Source: Ceratopteris richardii (lineage: Eukaryota > Streptophyta > Polypodiopsida > Polypodiales > Pteridaceae). From it: a stretch of DNA of 64,000 bases. The stretch lies in the NCBI GenBank assembly GCA_020310875.1, contig CM035438.1, forward strand, positions 102,318,063 to 102,382,062, given 5' to 3'. Under the pieces are notes generated by a model, which ran no database searches, was not told the DNA's origin, and saw only the letters and a program-made list of their open reading frames with translations. Of the stretch, positions 1-12,115 are shown one piece after another; positions within the stretch are counted from its first letter, which is position 1; each line of letters starts with the position of its first letter. Position numbers and translations under genes: made by a program.

Positions 1-1545
1 TGATCCAAGCATAAAAAATTGCTATTTTTGTTCCTACACATGTTCAGTGTTTTGAACAATTCTCTGAGCACAAAAACCATTGTCTTAATTCCTTTTTGGG
101 GAACTATAATTAACTTAGAGAGCTATCAATCATGAGTGATTGCAAGGATTGTTTTACAAGTAATAAGACTGAGAAGCCAAGGAAGAAGCAAGAAGAGGTT
201 ACTAGGGACTGAATTCTTGAAGTCTTGAGAAAGAGGTGCATTAGCGGAAGTGCACACACCACCGGATCAAAGAAAGAAGGTGCTAGAAGAGAGCACATTC
301 ACTTATTGACCAAGATTGTATTCAAAGGGAAGGAGCAGACATTCATTTGATTCAAAGGAGTTCAAGACGAGCGCTTGGAAGTGCATAAAACCATCAAAGT
401 ATATTGACATGAAATATGTTCTTTTCATGTGTGCATTGAAGGTGAGATAAGGAAGATCTTAAGTAATAGAAATCAAACCATTTGTGGAAAAGCAAATTAT
501 GTGGAACTTTTTTGAAGGTCTAAGTGTGTATCTAGTAGGTGAAGAGCCAAGGGGAGGGAATTCAAGATCAAAGGGGAGATCATGAGTATGAGAGTACTAA
601 TAAAGATATCAACTTTCAAGACAAGTCAAGATGGATTAAAGAAGACCATGCAAAGTTTTCCAATGATGAAGGCATTGGTGAATTAGTTGAATGATTAAAA
701 ATTCAGCACTTTAACTTGTTGGTAGATTCTTTGAAGAAGATACTAACATGAAGAATGAAGATCGGGCAGCCACGAATAAAGAAGAAAGTGATCAAGTGAA
801 GAGACAACAAGAGGAAGAGTTAGCAAAGCCATCAAGAGAAGCCATCAAAGAAGAACTAGAAGTTCTGAAGGGAGCCAAGATGACAAGAGGAAGACTTAGA
901 AAAGTCATCTACAACAACCAATAAAGAAGAAGAAAGAAAAAGATGTGGAAAGAGAAGAAGCAAAACCAAAACAAATTCAAGAGATTTTTTTGGAATCAAG
1001 AAAAAACTAAACAAAGAAAAAGAAAATCAAGGAGTTGAAGTTCAGTATTTTGGAATACAAGAAAAGTCAAAAGGAGAGAGAACTATGTTGCCACGAGAAA
1101 AAGAATCCATAATAGAAGAGTTCCTTTCAAGAGAACAAAAAAATATTTTGAGAGCACACCAAGGACATGGATGATGAAGGATCCAAGAGCAAATTTAAAG
1201 ATTCAAGGTTGAATAGATCTTGATTTAGAAGCAAGATAAATATTCACCTTTCTTTCTTCCATACATTCATGTGTGGACAAGAGGATTGCTACCTCTCCAA
1301 AGTGATCATATGGAGGTAGGAAAAGATGAAGACAAAGACTTCTTGGAGGTAATGAGGTCTTGGATAGGTAACTATGTACTAAATATTTCAAGATTTCAAG
1401 GAGATCAAATCCAATGTAGCAATGCAGGTTCAAGAAAAATGAACGTGAAGTTACAACTCACGAGGACTTGAAGGTGAAGCTACAACTCAAGAGGACTTCA
1501 TATGGAGAATTTCATGGCACTTCGCAATTGCATCTTGAGGGGGGA
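1..1545 (+). pseudogene. Decayed 3' internal region of an LTR retrotransposon
   Basis: This purine-rich stretch has no long open frame and no protein motif that I recognise. It is assigned to a retrotransposon interior only because it runs into a purine tract at 1537-1545 followed directly by TGTTGGAAATG, the usual layout of a polypurine tract and a 3' LTR start. Short frames at 1271-1471 show nothing diagnostic. The window edge cuts the left side. The superfamily is unknown; the position relative to the purine tract is the only evidence. Confidence 0.4.
1537..1545 (+). other. Polypurine tract before 3' LTR
   Basis: GAGGGGGGA lies immediately upstream of TGTTGG at 1546. Tracts of this kind prime plus-strand synthesis just before the 3' LTR. 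No partner LTR is visible in the window, so the element cannot be closed. Confidence 0.5.
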
Positions 1546-2310
1546 TGTTGGAAATGAACAAGCTTCACTATGAAGCTTAGTTTCAACTTTTCACTTCTCT
1601 ATATGAAGAGAAGAGAAGCCCACTACTCCTTGAACTCCCCTTAACAATAAGAGTATCCATATTTTCCTCCTTGTCATTGTGATGAATGTTAGAACTCTTT
1701 GATTGTATAGAGAATCATTCACTATCCTCCCACACACTAAGGAGTGATAAGTGACACATATCTTCATTGTATAGATTGCTCATTAAGACTTTATGCTTGT
1801 TATATACTCTCTCTCTCATTGTTAGTAGTGATGTATTTTCACCTTATGTGAATGGTGGTTGATTGTAAAATCTTCTACTGCTCTTATATGAAATGTAGAT
1901 GTGTCTAAATGTTAGAGATAATTGATTCGAGACTCATGGACACATGCATATACTTGCAAGCCACTTTATATAAAAGTGCATATGATTCTATATATGCTAG
2001 TGCATCATAATCTAGACTTGTGAGCTTTATTTTTGTAATCTTAGATATGTTGTTTGAATGCTTAATGAGCATACACACCTATGTGCAAAAGTGTATGGAG
2101 TTGTGTTTGAATAAGCAAGTTACTTAAAGTGTATCACATCTCATGTGTGAGAATAGGTTTGAGGATCCTACCTTGTTGTGAATATGGATGCATATGTACA
2201 TGCCAAGCATTGAGTAATGGTATATGAAGAGTTTGTATTATGCATTGCACAATAAGATGTTTTGTTAAAGTGCAAGAAGATTGTTGATGCCACTAGCAAC
2301 CTATCAAATC
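1546..2310 (+). repeat. Probable 3' LTR, right end not determined
   Basis: The segment starts with TGTTGG after a purine tract and holds no reading frame. The second LTR would lie left of the window, so the right boundary cannot be fixed by comparison. I stop it arbitrarily at the tandem repeat that follows; the LTR may be shorter or may include the repeat. Confidence 0.3.
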
Positions 2311-2314
2311 ATTG

Positions 2315-2890
2315 TAGAGACCCATTTTGGATAGGTCTTAACGGGTATACATTTTGTATTTTAATGTTCAGAGTGTGTATTTCTAGTCCAAGTAATGGAC
2401 TTCTAAGCAGAAGTTAAATTATCTTGATATCATGATTGGTGCAACTTTGATAGATGGTCAAAGTTGGAGGTTTATGTTTTTTGGACAGATATGAAAGTCA
2501 ACTGCTGAACTATTTCGGAGGCCTATTTTGGAAAAGTGTTTATGACTGATATAAAATGTGTACTTGAATGTTATGAGTGTCTTTTTATAGTCCAAGTCAT
2601 TTGTGTTTAAGGCGAAGCAGAATTATTCAAATATCGTAGTTGATGCAACTTTTATTGATGATCAAAGTTGGAGGTTTGTGATTTTTGCACATGTATGAAA
2701 TTCAACTGTTAAACCATTCGAGAGGCCTATTCTGGACAAGTGTTTATAACTGACATAAAATGTTTATTTGAATGTTATGAGTGTGGTTTGATAGTACATG
2801 GCTTGTACATCCAAAGTAAATTAGAGTTATCTCATTACCGTAATTGCTGGAACATTTATAAGTAGTCAAAGTTGGAGGTTTGTAATTTTT
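2315..2890 (+). repeat. Tandem repeat, about 203-bp unit, three copies
   Basis: Three diverged head-to-tail units are visible. The phrase CAAAGTTGGAGGTTT recurs near 2458, 2659 and 2866, and a GAGGCCTATT(T/C)TGGA-like phrase recurs near 2318, 2518 and 2720, so the period is about 201-207 bp. Each unit also carries an AATGTT(C/AT)GAGTGT-like block. No frame is kept through the units, so they look non-coding. It lies just downstream of a putative LTR start and could belong to that LTR or be a separate minisatellite. Confidence 0.75.
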
Positions 2891-4796
2891 GAGGGCCTAA
2901 AATTTCCAAAAAGCGAAATTGTGAGCTTGGAGAAGGTATTTCTCACGTTTCATTGTTGATATTGGAATTCTATCACCGACATATGGTACTCTAAAGTGAA
3001 TACATGATGACACAATGTTGAGTTTGTTTATATATCCTATATTGGTACATGTTTAAGGATGCCCGAATTGTTTCTTTACAATGATTACATAATCAGGAAT
3101 TTGTGAATGATTATGTACGAAATGTGTGCAAAAGTAAATGTATGCTAATGTGGTTAAGTAAAATAATACTTCGAAATCGAAATTCAACATTTAAAGATCC
3201 TTGTGAGGTGTTGAGCTTTTTTATACTTCAGCATGCTATAGAGGAGTGATTACCACATCCCTCTCATCTCATTAGTGGTATTAGAGAATACCACACAATC
3301 CTCTCTCTTATTCCATCATTAAATTCATACATGCCTTGTTTATCTTGATCCACATGCTTCATTGCCTTCGATGTCTACTCCCTGTATCTTGATGGCCTTG
3401 TGTGCCACCAACACTCAACTCCCTCTCGCGTGAGTCATCTCTGACAGAACCTTGTTGAAAGGGAGTGATTTGTAATTTTGTAGAATGTCAAGTGCTAGGG
3501 AATGTCCATTCACCCATATGCATTCAGGGAGACCTTTCTCAAGCTTGGTCCAATCGATTGCAGCATGTGTGTCTAGTTGTTGGTATAGTAGTGTGCGGAG
3601 TATTGCAATGTTTCACATGAAAATACCTATAGTAAATGGGTGGGCCATGAAATGAAAATTGCAGAGTGGTAGTCTCAAAAGCCTGTTGTGGACATCTCCT
3701 CAAAAGTTTTCTTGTACTTCACTCGATAGTGCCATGCATAGCGCACTTTTATCAATGTTGTGGTGTTGCTATCATACACAAGGTCGAGGATACCATGGTT
3801 GAATCGGGGCATGCAAACATGTGGTGCTTTCACGTTGCAAAAAACTCTAAAGGTGGTCTATATCAAGTTGAATATATTTATTTGTATTCTTGCAGCATTT
3901 CCTATCATTCTATGTAATTGTGGTAATAGTGATGAATGATATCCATCATCCATGCTATTGCAGGTGGTCCTTGAGGTGGTGCAAGATAAGGTTAATTGAC
4001 CCAAACTTGAAATTTTCTATCATTCTATAACTTAATGGCAAATGATAGCCATGTTCTCCTTTGGGGGACGGGACTATACCATGGATTGTATAAATTATGA
4101 AGGAATGGATTTTGGTCATGTCTGCATCATTTGAGGGTACTCCTACAATAGTTGCACTTGCCGATTGGGTTGATGGTAGCATAGTGCAACTCTAAAGGTA
4201 GGTCTTCAGGTTGAAATTGTATTGCCATGGTTGGGAGTTCCTAATGATGCATTTGACTTTTCTGTTATATTAATCCAAAATTATGAAATACTGCATGTAT
4301 TGGAGCTCATTGGTGGGATATGTAGCATCGTGGAATGAGCTCTTGATAGTAGGTAGACTTGAGTTTTGATTCTTCAAATACAACATGGCTTGTAATTATG
4401 CTTTGAAGCATGAAAAATGAGTGTGGCCTAGCTCCTTAATGGGACTCATCCATGCATGCCTGGTAGTTTGAAAGCATCCTGACCTTCATAGGTAACTTGG
4501 CCTCCAATTGTTGTTTGAAGTTCATATTCTTCTTCAAATGACTATTCTATGTGCATCTATATGAGCTCCTCTGGTTTGGGAATATTGAGTGGAGATGTTG
4601 GTCGTTATAAAGAAATGCAAGAGGCTAATTCATACTTCATCTCAGCCAAAGGTCTTCTAATTAAGCGAGGGCTGCATCGACAATGGTTGACACCGAAGTT
4701 GAAGCCTCCAATAGGTTATCCTATTTTTATTCATGGAAAAGAAGGTTATCCTTCTAGTATATCTCAAGGATCTTGGCTTAGTGTTCCATATGATGC
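2891..4796. other. Unassigned AT-rich DNA
   Basis: I see no gene here. Short frames at 3666-3917 (+) and 3955-4182 (-) have no recognisable domain. Two phrases repeat loosely: 3900-4030 and 4010-4200 share wording around CTATCATTCTAT and GGT(G/A)GTC, suggesting an old local duplication. Confidence 0.4.
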
Positions 4797-5000
<204 letters not shown>

Positions 5001-7110
5001 TAGAATGAAAAGAAGAAGAAAGCATTTGGTTTTCCTTTTACAAAATTTTCACTGGAAGATCAAAAGAAAATGGATGTGCATCTTCTACATGAATGGAAGG
5101 CAAGATAGGTGTCGCTTTTCTCGATGAAAGGGGAGGTTTTTTAATCATGGAATCGGGAATGTATGCGGGGGAGGACTAGAGCATCGGAGCATGCTTTTGG
5201 AGCATGTGAAGAGGATGAAGTATTTGAGGATCCATCAAGAAGTCGCATATACTAAGACCGTTTTTTTTTTAAATGGAGGTTCGGCCGAGGTCTATTCCCG
5301 CGAGCTTTAACTTTGAAATTGCAATTGTACACGGTTCACGGTTCTTTAATTAGACTACCACTTCCAATTTGTTAACATTTCTGTGTAAGTCCTTGGTTTC
5401 ATATCTGACTTTTATCTACTGCTAAATCTCCTTGAAAAGATGAGATGTGTGGAGCAACAATAAAGACTCAATTTTTAGGCCAGATCCACATGACATACTT
5501 GAAACCCACATGAAATGGCCTCTGTGTATAAAATCTTTTGCTATTTTTTGTGTTCAAAGTGTTCAAAGAGCAATTCTAGCTACTCATTTGAATACGTACT
5601 TCTATTTTCATTGCTTGCACATATACATAGGAAGATGGAACTGATTGTGAAGAATTTCTTCATCACATGGACATAGACACAATTTCAATTCCCTTAGATG
5701 TGTTTGCATATGAAATGTGTTTGTAAATAGCATGAATAAGAGTAGGTTTGATTCATGATCACGGTTGAGAGTGATTACAATTGTGAGCAGAATTATGAGT
5801 GGTGAGCTTCTTTGTTTAGAAACTCTAAGAACCATTTCCATGTTTGTAGCATGATAAAAAATGATTTCATCTATAGTATGCATGCTTGAAAATGTATGTG
5901 CATGGAATTTTCATGCCTGTAGGTGCACGTCCAGCTGCACCTTAATTGAACTATAAATGTATGTTGAAATCAAATGAGTTTGAATATTGAGTGGATAAGC
6001 TCTTCCTTGAAAACCAACTACCATTTTTGGTTGCACCATGATGTTTTCCAATGCATTTAAAGTATGCATAGTACGGTCTCACTTCATGACCTTGCATTGA
6101 GGCACATTGTGAGCTTTACCTATGCACATTGAGTGATGAAGGACTTATGTATTTTCATATAAAATGTATGAAAGTGATGACACATGCATCCTCAACGAAT
6201 GCCTAATACCTTATCTCTTGCATCATGTTTTCTAACCATGCATTCTTGAGTATGAAATTGATAGGGCCACATTTGATGGCCATGCATAGGACCTTTTCTT
6301 AATCTCCCATGCACGTGATGATTCAAATCTTGTTCTTGATTTGTCTTCATCCTGCAAGATCACTATGATCTTGGAGTTCCTTTATTTGGAGCTTGAGAAT
6401 GAAGCTTAGGCTTGGTGGGGGTGAGTGTCATGAAGATTGTCGACTATACATGGTTCATTTGAATTACCGATTTTCAATAGCTGTTCTCAAAATACAATTT
6501 TTGTCAATATGGTTCAAAGATAAATCGAGTTGAATTCTGATAAATTGTTTTTTATGTAAGACATACAGGTGCATATACTATGTTATTCTTATTTTTTGGT
6601 ATTTGATGAATATGCACATTGCTCGATTAGTCTAAAGCTCCATTAGTCTCATGAAAATGCTCTTTTGTAAATGATCTCAAAGTCTATATTCCATAATTAA
6701 TGAGCATGTTTTTTTATTTGGAAAACAGAGATCTTTTGTTCTTTTCTATATGGCATACATTAAAAAAAAAAAAACTACATATAAAAAATTTAATCTTTTG
6801 TGCTTGAAGGCAATGCCAAATTTAACGTAATGAATGAGTTTCCAACTCTTACTTTGAGAAAGCAAGTGCGTTTCTCTTACTTTGATATAAAAAATTGGAT
6901 GAGTACTTGAACCTTCTTACAACTGCTAATAGTGGAATGATGATCAATGAAGAACCTCTTTACCTTTTGAATGCTTTGTGATGCAAATATGATTGAAAAC
7001 ATTTCCTCAAAAATTGCATTTCTTTCAATTACAACCAAACCTTGTCTTGCCTTTCCGAAATAAACTTAACGTGAATAAAGACTATGTCACTAATATCTTT
7101 TGACTGAGTG
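5001..7110. other. Unassigned AT-rich DNA with a dispersed repeat copy
   Basis: No gene is recognised. Positions about 5335-5775 are related to 12126-12475 plus 14100-14190: the same order of phrases occurs (GGAAGATGGAAC near 5632 and 12435; AATAGCATGAATAAGAGTAG near 5727 and 14145). This is a dispersed or duplicated family of unknown nature. Confidence 0.5.
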
Positions 7111-7115
7111 CTAGA
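7111..7115 (+). other. Target site duplication CTAGA (left)
   Basis: CTAGA directly precedes the TG of the Copia1 5' LTR and is repeated exactly at 12111-12115 after the CA of the 3' LTR. Five base pairs is the normal copia duplication length. Confidence 0.93.
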
Positions 7116-7347
7116 TGTTGATATATTAAGGTAGTGATGTGTGTGAACACTCTAGGACCGCGGGGGCACTTTTTTCCCTCTTTAGGAGGTTTTGTTTCCC
7201 CCAGCTTGAATATACACCTATTGCCCTAATGAGCTACTTATCTTCGTACATTCTAGTGGTAATACATTCAATACTTTGTGTTGTGCTCCAAGCTCATTCT
7301 TCTTCCTTGTGCTGTTTGCATGCTTCCATAGACGTATAACTCCAACA
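7116..7347 (+). repeat. Copia1 5' LTR
   Basis: It starts TGTTGATATATTAAG and ends AACTCCAACA. The same sequence, diverged, is at 11882-12110. Length is about 232 bp, short for a plant copia LTR but within range. Confidence 0.93.
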
Positions 7348-7361
7348 ATTGGTATCAATGC
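7348..7361 (+). other. Primer-binding site, tRNA-iMet type
   Basis: ATTGGTATCAATGC follows the LTR directly. The plant copia consensus complementary to the initiator Met tRNA 3' end is TGGTATCAGAGC; this copy differs near its end. Confidence 0.85.
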
Positions 7362-7700
7362 AAGTCGCCATTTCATCTAGGGCATCTCGACACTCCTCAG
7401 GGCACAATCTCAAAATCGCACGGAATTTGGTGTGCATACTCAACATGATTAGGAGATCAAAAGAGCTTTGCTGTGTGTGCCAAAATCCCGATTTGAGCTT
7501 GTTTTGGCCTCCGAACGCACTATCACAACACTTGTGTAGGCTATTTCATCTTTATGTGCCAAAGATACATACAGGTTTTGGTTCACCAGTATAAGCATCT
7601 CGAAGTTTGCTAGATGTCTAACATAACTTCTTTAGGTAATTCTGTTCAACTTTTTCAGATACAATCATTTTTCTACGTCAAGGTATTTTAGTTAGTGGCC

Positions 7701-8577
7701 ATGGCTGAAAGTAGTGAAGTATTCCGTATGTTGGCTGTTGAGGATAATTTGGATGGTACAAATTATCCATTGTGGGCTTATATGATGCGTCATGTATTGG
7801 TTGCAAAAGGACTATGGAATATTTTGCAAGGTGTTGAAAAATGTCCTATTACATTTGCAAACACAGGTACTGCAAATATAGGTACTAAAGCTGATGCACA
7901 TGGTGTCAAAGATGATGATATTCTACAGATTCTTGTTTGTGTTGTAGTTTTTGTTGCACCTACTGTAGAGCAAATTTGTTGGGATGGCAGAGATGCTCAG
8001 GCACATGCATTCATAGCTTTGTCTATCAAACATGCCATTATTCCTCACATTCGCTCTTGTAGAAGATCTAAGGATGCTTGGGATATACTTACCACATAGT
8101 ACCAGGCTAGGAATGAGGCTCATGTTGCTTACCTCTAAAAACAGTTGGAGAGTGAGCACATGAATGAAGGTGATCCTATGGACAGTTTTCTGACAAAGAT
8201 CAAGGATTTGAAGGAATCGTTGATTTCTAGTGATGAAGTCCTTCCTGATAACTCACTTGTGCACACTATTCTAAATGGTCTTCTCGACTCATATCAGAGT
8301 TCTGCTTCTACTCTTTGTTTGATGATGAAAGGCAATCCAAATGCCTTAACATTTGAAGAGTTAGTTTCTATTTTGTTGCAGGAAGATCAGTCTAGGCAAA
8401 ACAGGTATATTATGCATGTTATAGATCAAGCTTTCCTAGCTAGTCTTTTACTAGTAAGCAAAAAGCTGTTAATTCTGCACAATCGAAGAAGGAATACAAA
8501 GATGAGAAGATATCAGAAGAGAATTTTTTTTTTTACAAATGTTGTAAAGCAAATGGTCATTTCATTAAGAGCTGTCT
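7701..8577 (+). pseudogene. gag: Copia1 Gag region
   Basis: Gag packages element RNA into cytoplasmic particles. The frame opens at ATG 7701 and has the copia Gag N-terminal pattern (LDGTNYPLWAYMM, then LVAKGLWNIL). In-frame stops occur at 8097 and near 8138. After the second, the frame resumes with MNEGDPMDSFLTKIKDLKESL-like Gag sequence. A zinc knuckle lies near 8537-8577 with C-x4-H-x4-C intact; the first cysteine of the CCHC is replaced by Tyr. The frame then shifts into the protease region. Confidence 0.88.
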
Positions 8578-8581
8578 AAAA

Positions 8582-9890
8582 TTGGCTGCTAAAGAGGCAA
8601 AGAAGAAAGCGGCTGGAATGGTTGTTGCAAAGGCCTCTACACTGAAAACAGAGTCTGCTAATCTTCTGGAGGATGAAGAATGGGTGTTTAATACTGCTTG
8701 TACTTTTGACCGATCTTCTCATGAGCACTGCATGTCTGCAGTAGACTCTGATGTTTGGTACTTTGATAGTGGGGAGACCAAACATATTACCTCGCAACAC
8801 AATTTCTTCTCTTCATTTGAGCCTGCCCCTACAAGGAATACTATCACATGCACCAACAACTCCTCTTATCCTGTCATGGGAGTTGGTAAGATCATTCTGA
8901 CTACTGCTAATGGTAGTTCCTTCACCTTGTCAGATTCTTTATTTGTGCCAGGGATCAAGAAGAATCTCTTATCAGTTTCAACTTTAGCCAAGATTGGCTT
9001 GGTTGTGAAATTTGTTGATGATAGGTGTACAATTCATGATCTGTCAAATGGCAACGTGATTATTGCTTTTGGCATTTTATGTCATGGGTTGTATAAGCTC
9101 ATAGCCTATGAAAGATTTGTGAATGATTCAGCATGTGCAATACATGATTCTTATGCTATGTCAGATGCAAAGCTTTGGCATGCACGCTTTGGTCATCTGA
9201 ATTTTCCTAGTTTGCTATGCCTGCAAAAATCTAAAATGGTGTCGTCTTTGCCCAAACTTGAGGCACCTAGTAAACATGTATGTGGAGGCTGTATTTTGGG
9301 AAAACTGCAGCGTTCCTCATTCCCAAAAGATGGTTTTGTTCGAGCTACATAGAAATTGCATCTTGTTCACAGTGATGTCTATGGGTCTATGTAGACACCC
9401 TCTTTTGAAAACTATCTTTACTTCATGAATTTCATTGATGATTTTCCCAGGCATGCATGGGTACATCCATTGAAAGAAAAGTCTGAAGTGTTCAAGTGCT
9501 TCAAACAGTTTTTGGTTTTGGTTGAAAATCTCTCAGCATGTAAAATGGGCACCCTCCATTTTGATCGAGGTGGGGAATATATGTCTTCTGACTTTAATTT
9601 ATTTCTAGTTGAACATGGGATAAAACATCAATGTATAGCACCATATACACCTCAACAAAATGGAGTTGTTGAACTGAAGAACAGGTCACTCATGGAGATG
9701 GCGAGGTGTATGGTCAAGAGTCTGGCTTTACCACATAGTTTCTGGCTTGAGGTTGTTATGTGTGCAGCATATGTACTTAACAGGTGTCCCACTAAAACAC
9801 TGCAGTCTATCACTCCATATGAGGCTGCAATCCATATGTTGCTCATCTATGTGTTTTTGGTTGTCTGGCATATGCATTAGTGCCTGAACA
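8582..9890 (+). pseudogene. pol: Copia1 protease and integrase region
   Basis: An aspartic protease motif WYFDSGET..HIT lies near 8755-8790; Glu follows DSG where Ala is usual. The GAG-pre-integrase motif LWHARFGHLNF, with a C-x2-C pair in VCGGCILGK, is near 9170-9300. The integrase core has the first Asp in HSDVYG near 9370, the second in FDRGGEY near 9560, and the Glu in NGVVELKNR near 9665 (Arg changed to Leu after Glu). Stops near 9350 and 9390 and a shift near 9875 break the frame. Confidence 0.9.
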
Positions 9891-11807
9891 ACATCGTAGG
9901 AAATCATATGATAAAGCAGTAAAATGTATTTTTTCTGGTTATAGTTCTGAAAGCAAAGGCTATCGTCTGTATCATCCACATACTAAACGCATTTTGGTTA
10001 GACGTGATGTTGTTTTTGTGGAAGATGCTATTCAGCCCTTACTTTCATGTATGAAGGAGATCGTTCCATTTCTGATGTAGATTTACATGATGCACTTGTT
10101 GATGAGAGAGCTGATATTGACTAGGCAAAAACTATGCCAAATGGCTGGTGCAAACTTTGTCTGACAGCAAATTAGATGCACCTCTGTCATATTGTACTCG
10201 GCCAAGCTCTCATAGTGCCTCTTTTGCATCAGATTTCTATGTTATGGTTGTATCTATTATCTGTGATGAGAATGAGCCTGTTTCATTTGATGAAGCATAA
10301 AATTCAGAAAATTGGATGGTAGCTATGCAATCTGAATATGATGCTATAATGAAGAATGGTACTTGGTCTTTATGTGACTTGCCTCTTGGAAAGAAGGCCA
10401 TTTGCACTAACTGGTTATACAAGCTAAAGCATAAGCGTGATGGAGTAGTTGATAGGTATAAGTCTAGGCTTGTTGCAAAGGGTTATGCACAGGAAAGAGG
10501 CATTGATTTTGATGAGACCTTTGCTCCTACTTGCCGAATGACTACTGTTCATAGCATCTATGCACTTGTAGCCCATCATGGTTGGAATGTACATTAGTTG
10601 GACATTAAAACTGTATTTCTGAATGGTGACTTGCATGAAGAAGTGTATGTTTTTCAGCCCCTTGGCTTTGTGTAGAAAGGGCATGAAAACCAAGTTTGAA
10701 GGTTAAAGAAGGCATTATATGGTTTAAAACAAGCTCCACATGCTTGGTATGAAAGATACATGACTATCTGATTGCACATGGTTTTGAGAACAGTCCAACT
10801 TAAAGCACCTTATATGTTAAGCATGCTAATGATGTGCTTTTGATCATTGTTGTGTACATTGATGACATGCTGCTCACTCGTCCTCATGAGAAGCATATTG
10901 CTAATTTGTTTGACATGCCTCATTTGAGATGTCTGATTCGGGGAAGTCACATCATTATTTGGGCATTCAGTTTATGCAAGTTGATGGTGGAATGGCTTTG
11001 TGTCAAACGAAATATATTGACACATTATTGCAACGTTTTGGCCTTGAAGACTCTAAGCCTATTGCCACTCCTATGGAGACAGGTTTATGATTAAGTCTTC
11101 ATGATGTTGGAGATGCATTTGATGATGTTCTCTATCAGCAGGCTGTTGGATGCTTGATTTAGTTATGCATTACGTGGCCAAATATTCATTTTGCTATCTC
11201 ACAGATGAGCAAGTTTATGCATTGCCCAAGTGTCAAGCATTGGGAGGCGATTAAGCGCATCTTTCACTACTTGAGTGGTACCCAACTCCTTGGATTGTTT
11301 GATCCCAAGGGGGGATCACTACTGCCAGATTTGCATGATTTTTCTAACAATGATTGGGTTGGTTGCTATGACACTCGTGTGTCCACTAGTGGCTTTTGCT
11401 TCATGCTTGGTAGCTCATGCATATCTTGGTTGAGCAAGAAGTAGCCTACTGTGGCCACTTCCAGTTGTGAGGCTAAGTATAGGGCAGCTTTCACAGCGAT
11501 TGTTGAGTGTGTGTGGTTCAGATGCCTTATGGCTGATTTGGGTGTTGGTCATTCTTTTGCCACCACCATCTTCACTGAAAGTCAGAGCGCATTGACAGTT
11601 GCAAGGAAGGAACCCTGTGTTCCATGTTGGCACTAAGCACATTGAGGTGCATTATCATTATGTTAGGGATAGGTTCTCTATTGGAGAGATCAGCTTGGCA
11701 TATGTGCCCATGCAGGAGAACATTGTAGACCTTTTTATGAAGGCTCTGCCTAGCGAGAAGTTTGAAGCTTTCTGCAAATCTTTGGGCTTACTTCCTTTTG
11801 TTGATTG
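9880..11807 (+). pseudogene. pol: Copia1 reverse transcriptase and RNase H region
   Basis: This half carries NWLYKLKHKRDG, YKSRLVAKGYAQ and FAPTCRMTT (near 10400-10545), LDIKTVFLNG (near 10600), ALYGLKQAP (near 10710) and the catalytic YIDDML (near 10860), in copia order. RNase H follows with KYRAAFTA, then TKHIEVHYHYVRD near 11635. Stops occur at 10078, near 10596, near 10673 and at 11443, with further frameshifts near 10740-11090. The element cannot make active polymerase. Confidence 0.92.
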
Positions 11808-11881
11808 ATTCCACATAGCTTGGCACTTCCTTATACATGAGTGCCAGCTCCTTGTTCACCGCATCACTCCTAGGGAGGATT

Positions 11882-12110
11882 TGTTGATATATGTAGGTAC
11901 TGATGTGTGTGAACACTCTAGGACTGCTAGGTCACTTCTTTCCCTCTTTAGGAGGTTTTTTCCCTAGCTTTTATATATGACTATTGCCCTAACATGCTAG
12001 TTATCTTTGTACATTCTAGTGGTAATACATTTTGTATTCTGTGTTGTGCTCCAAGCTTCTTCTTCTTCCTTGTGTTGTTCGTGTGCTTCCACATATGTCT
12101 AATTCCAACA
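11882..12110 (+). repeat. Copia1 3' LTR
   Basis: It matches 7116-7347 end to end with numerous substitutions and small indels. It is flanked on the right by CTAGA (12111-12115), which completes the target duplication. Confidence 0.93.
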
Positions 12111-12115
12111 CTAGA

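Larger units (their letters stand above)
7116..12110 (+). mobile_element. Copia1: full-length, inactive Ty1/copia retrotransposon
   Basis: The element is 4995 bp. It has two ~230-bp LTRs starting TGTTGATATA and ending CCAACA, a tRNA-iMet primer-binding site, a purine tract before the 3' LTR (AGGGAGGAT ending 11880), and a perfect 5-bp target duplication. The domain order Gag, protease, integrase, reverse transcriptase, RNase H identifies Ty1/copia. The polyprotein is interrupted many times, so the copy is dead. The two LTRs differ at many positions, so the insertion is old. Confidence 0.95.
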
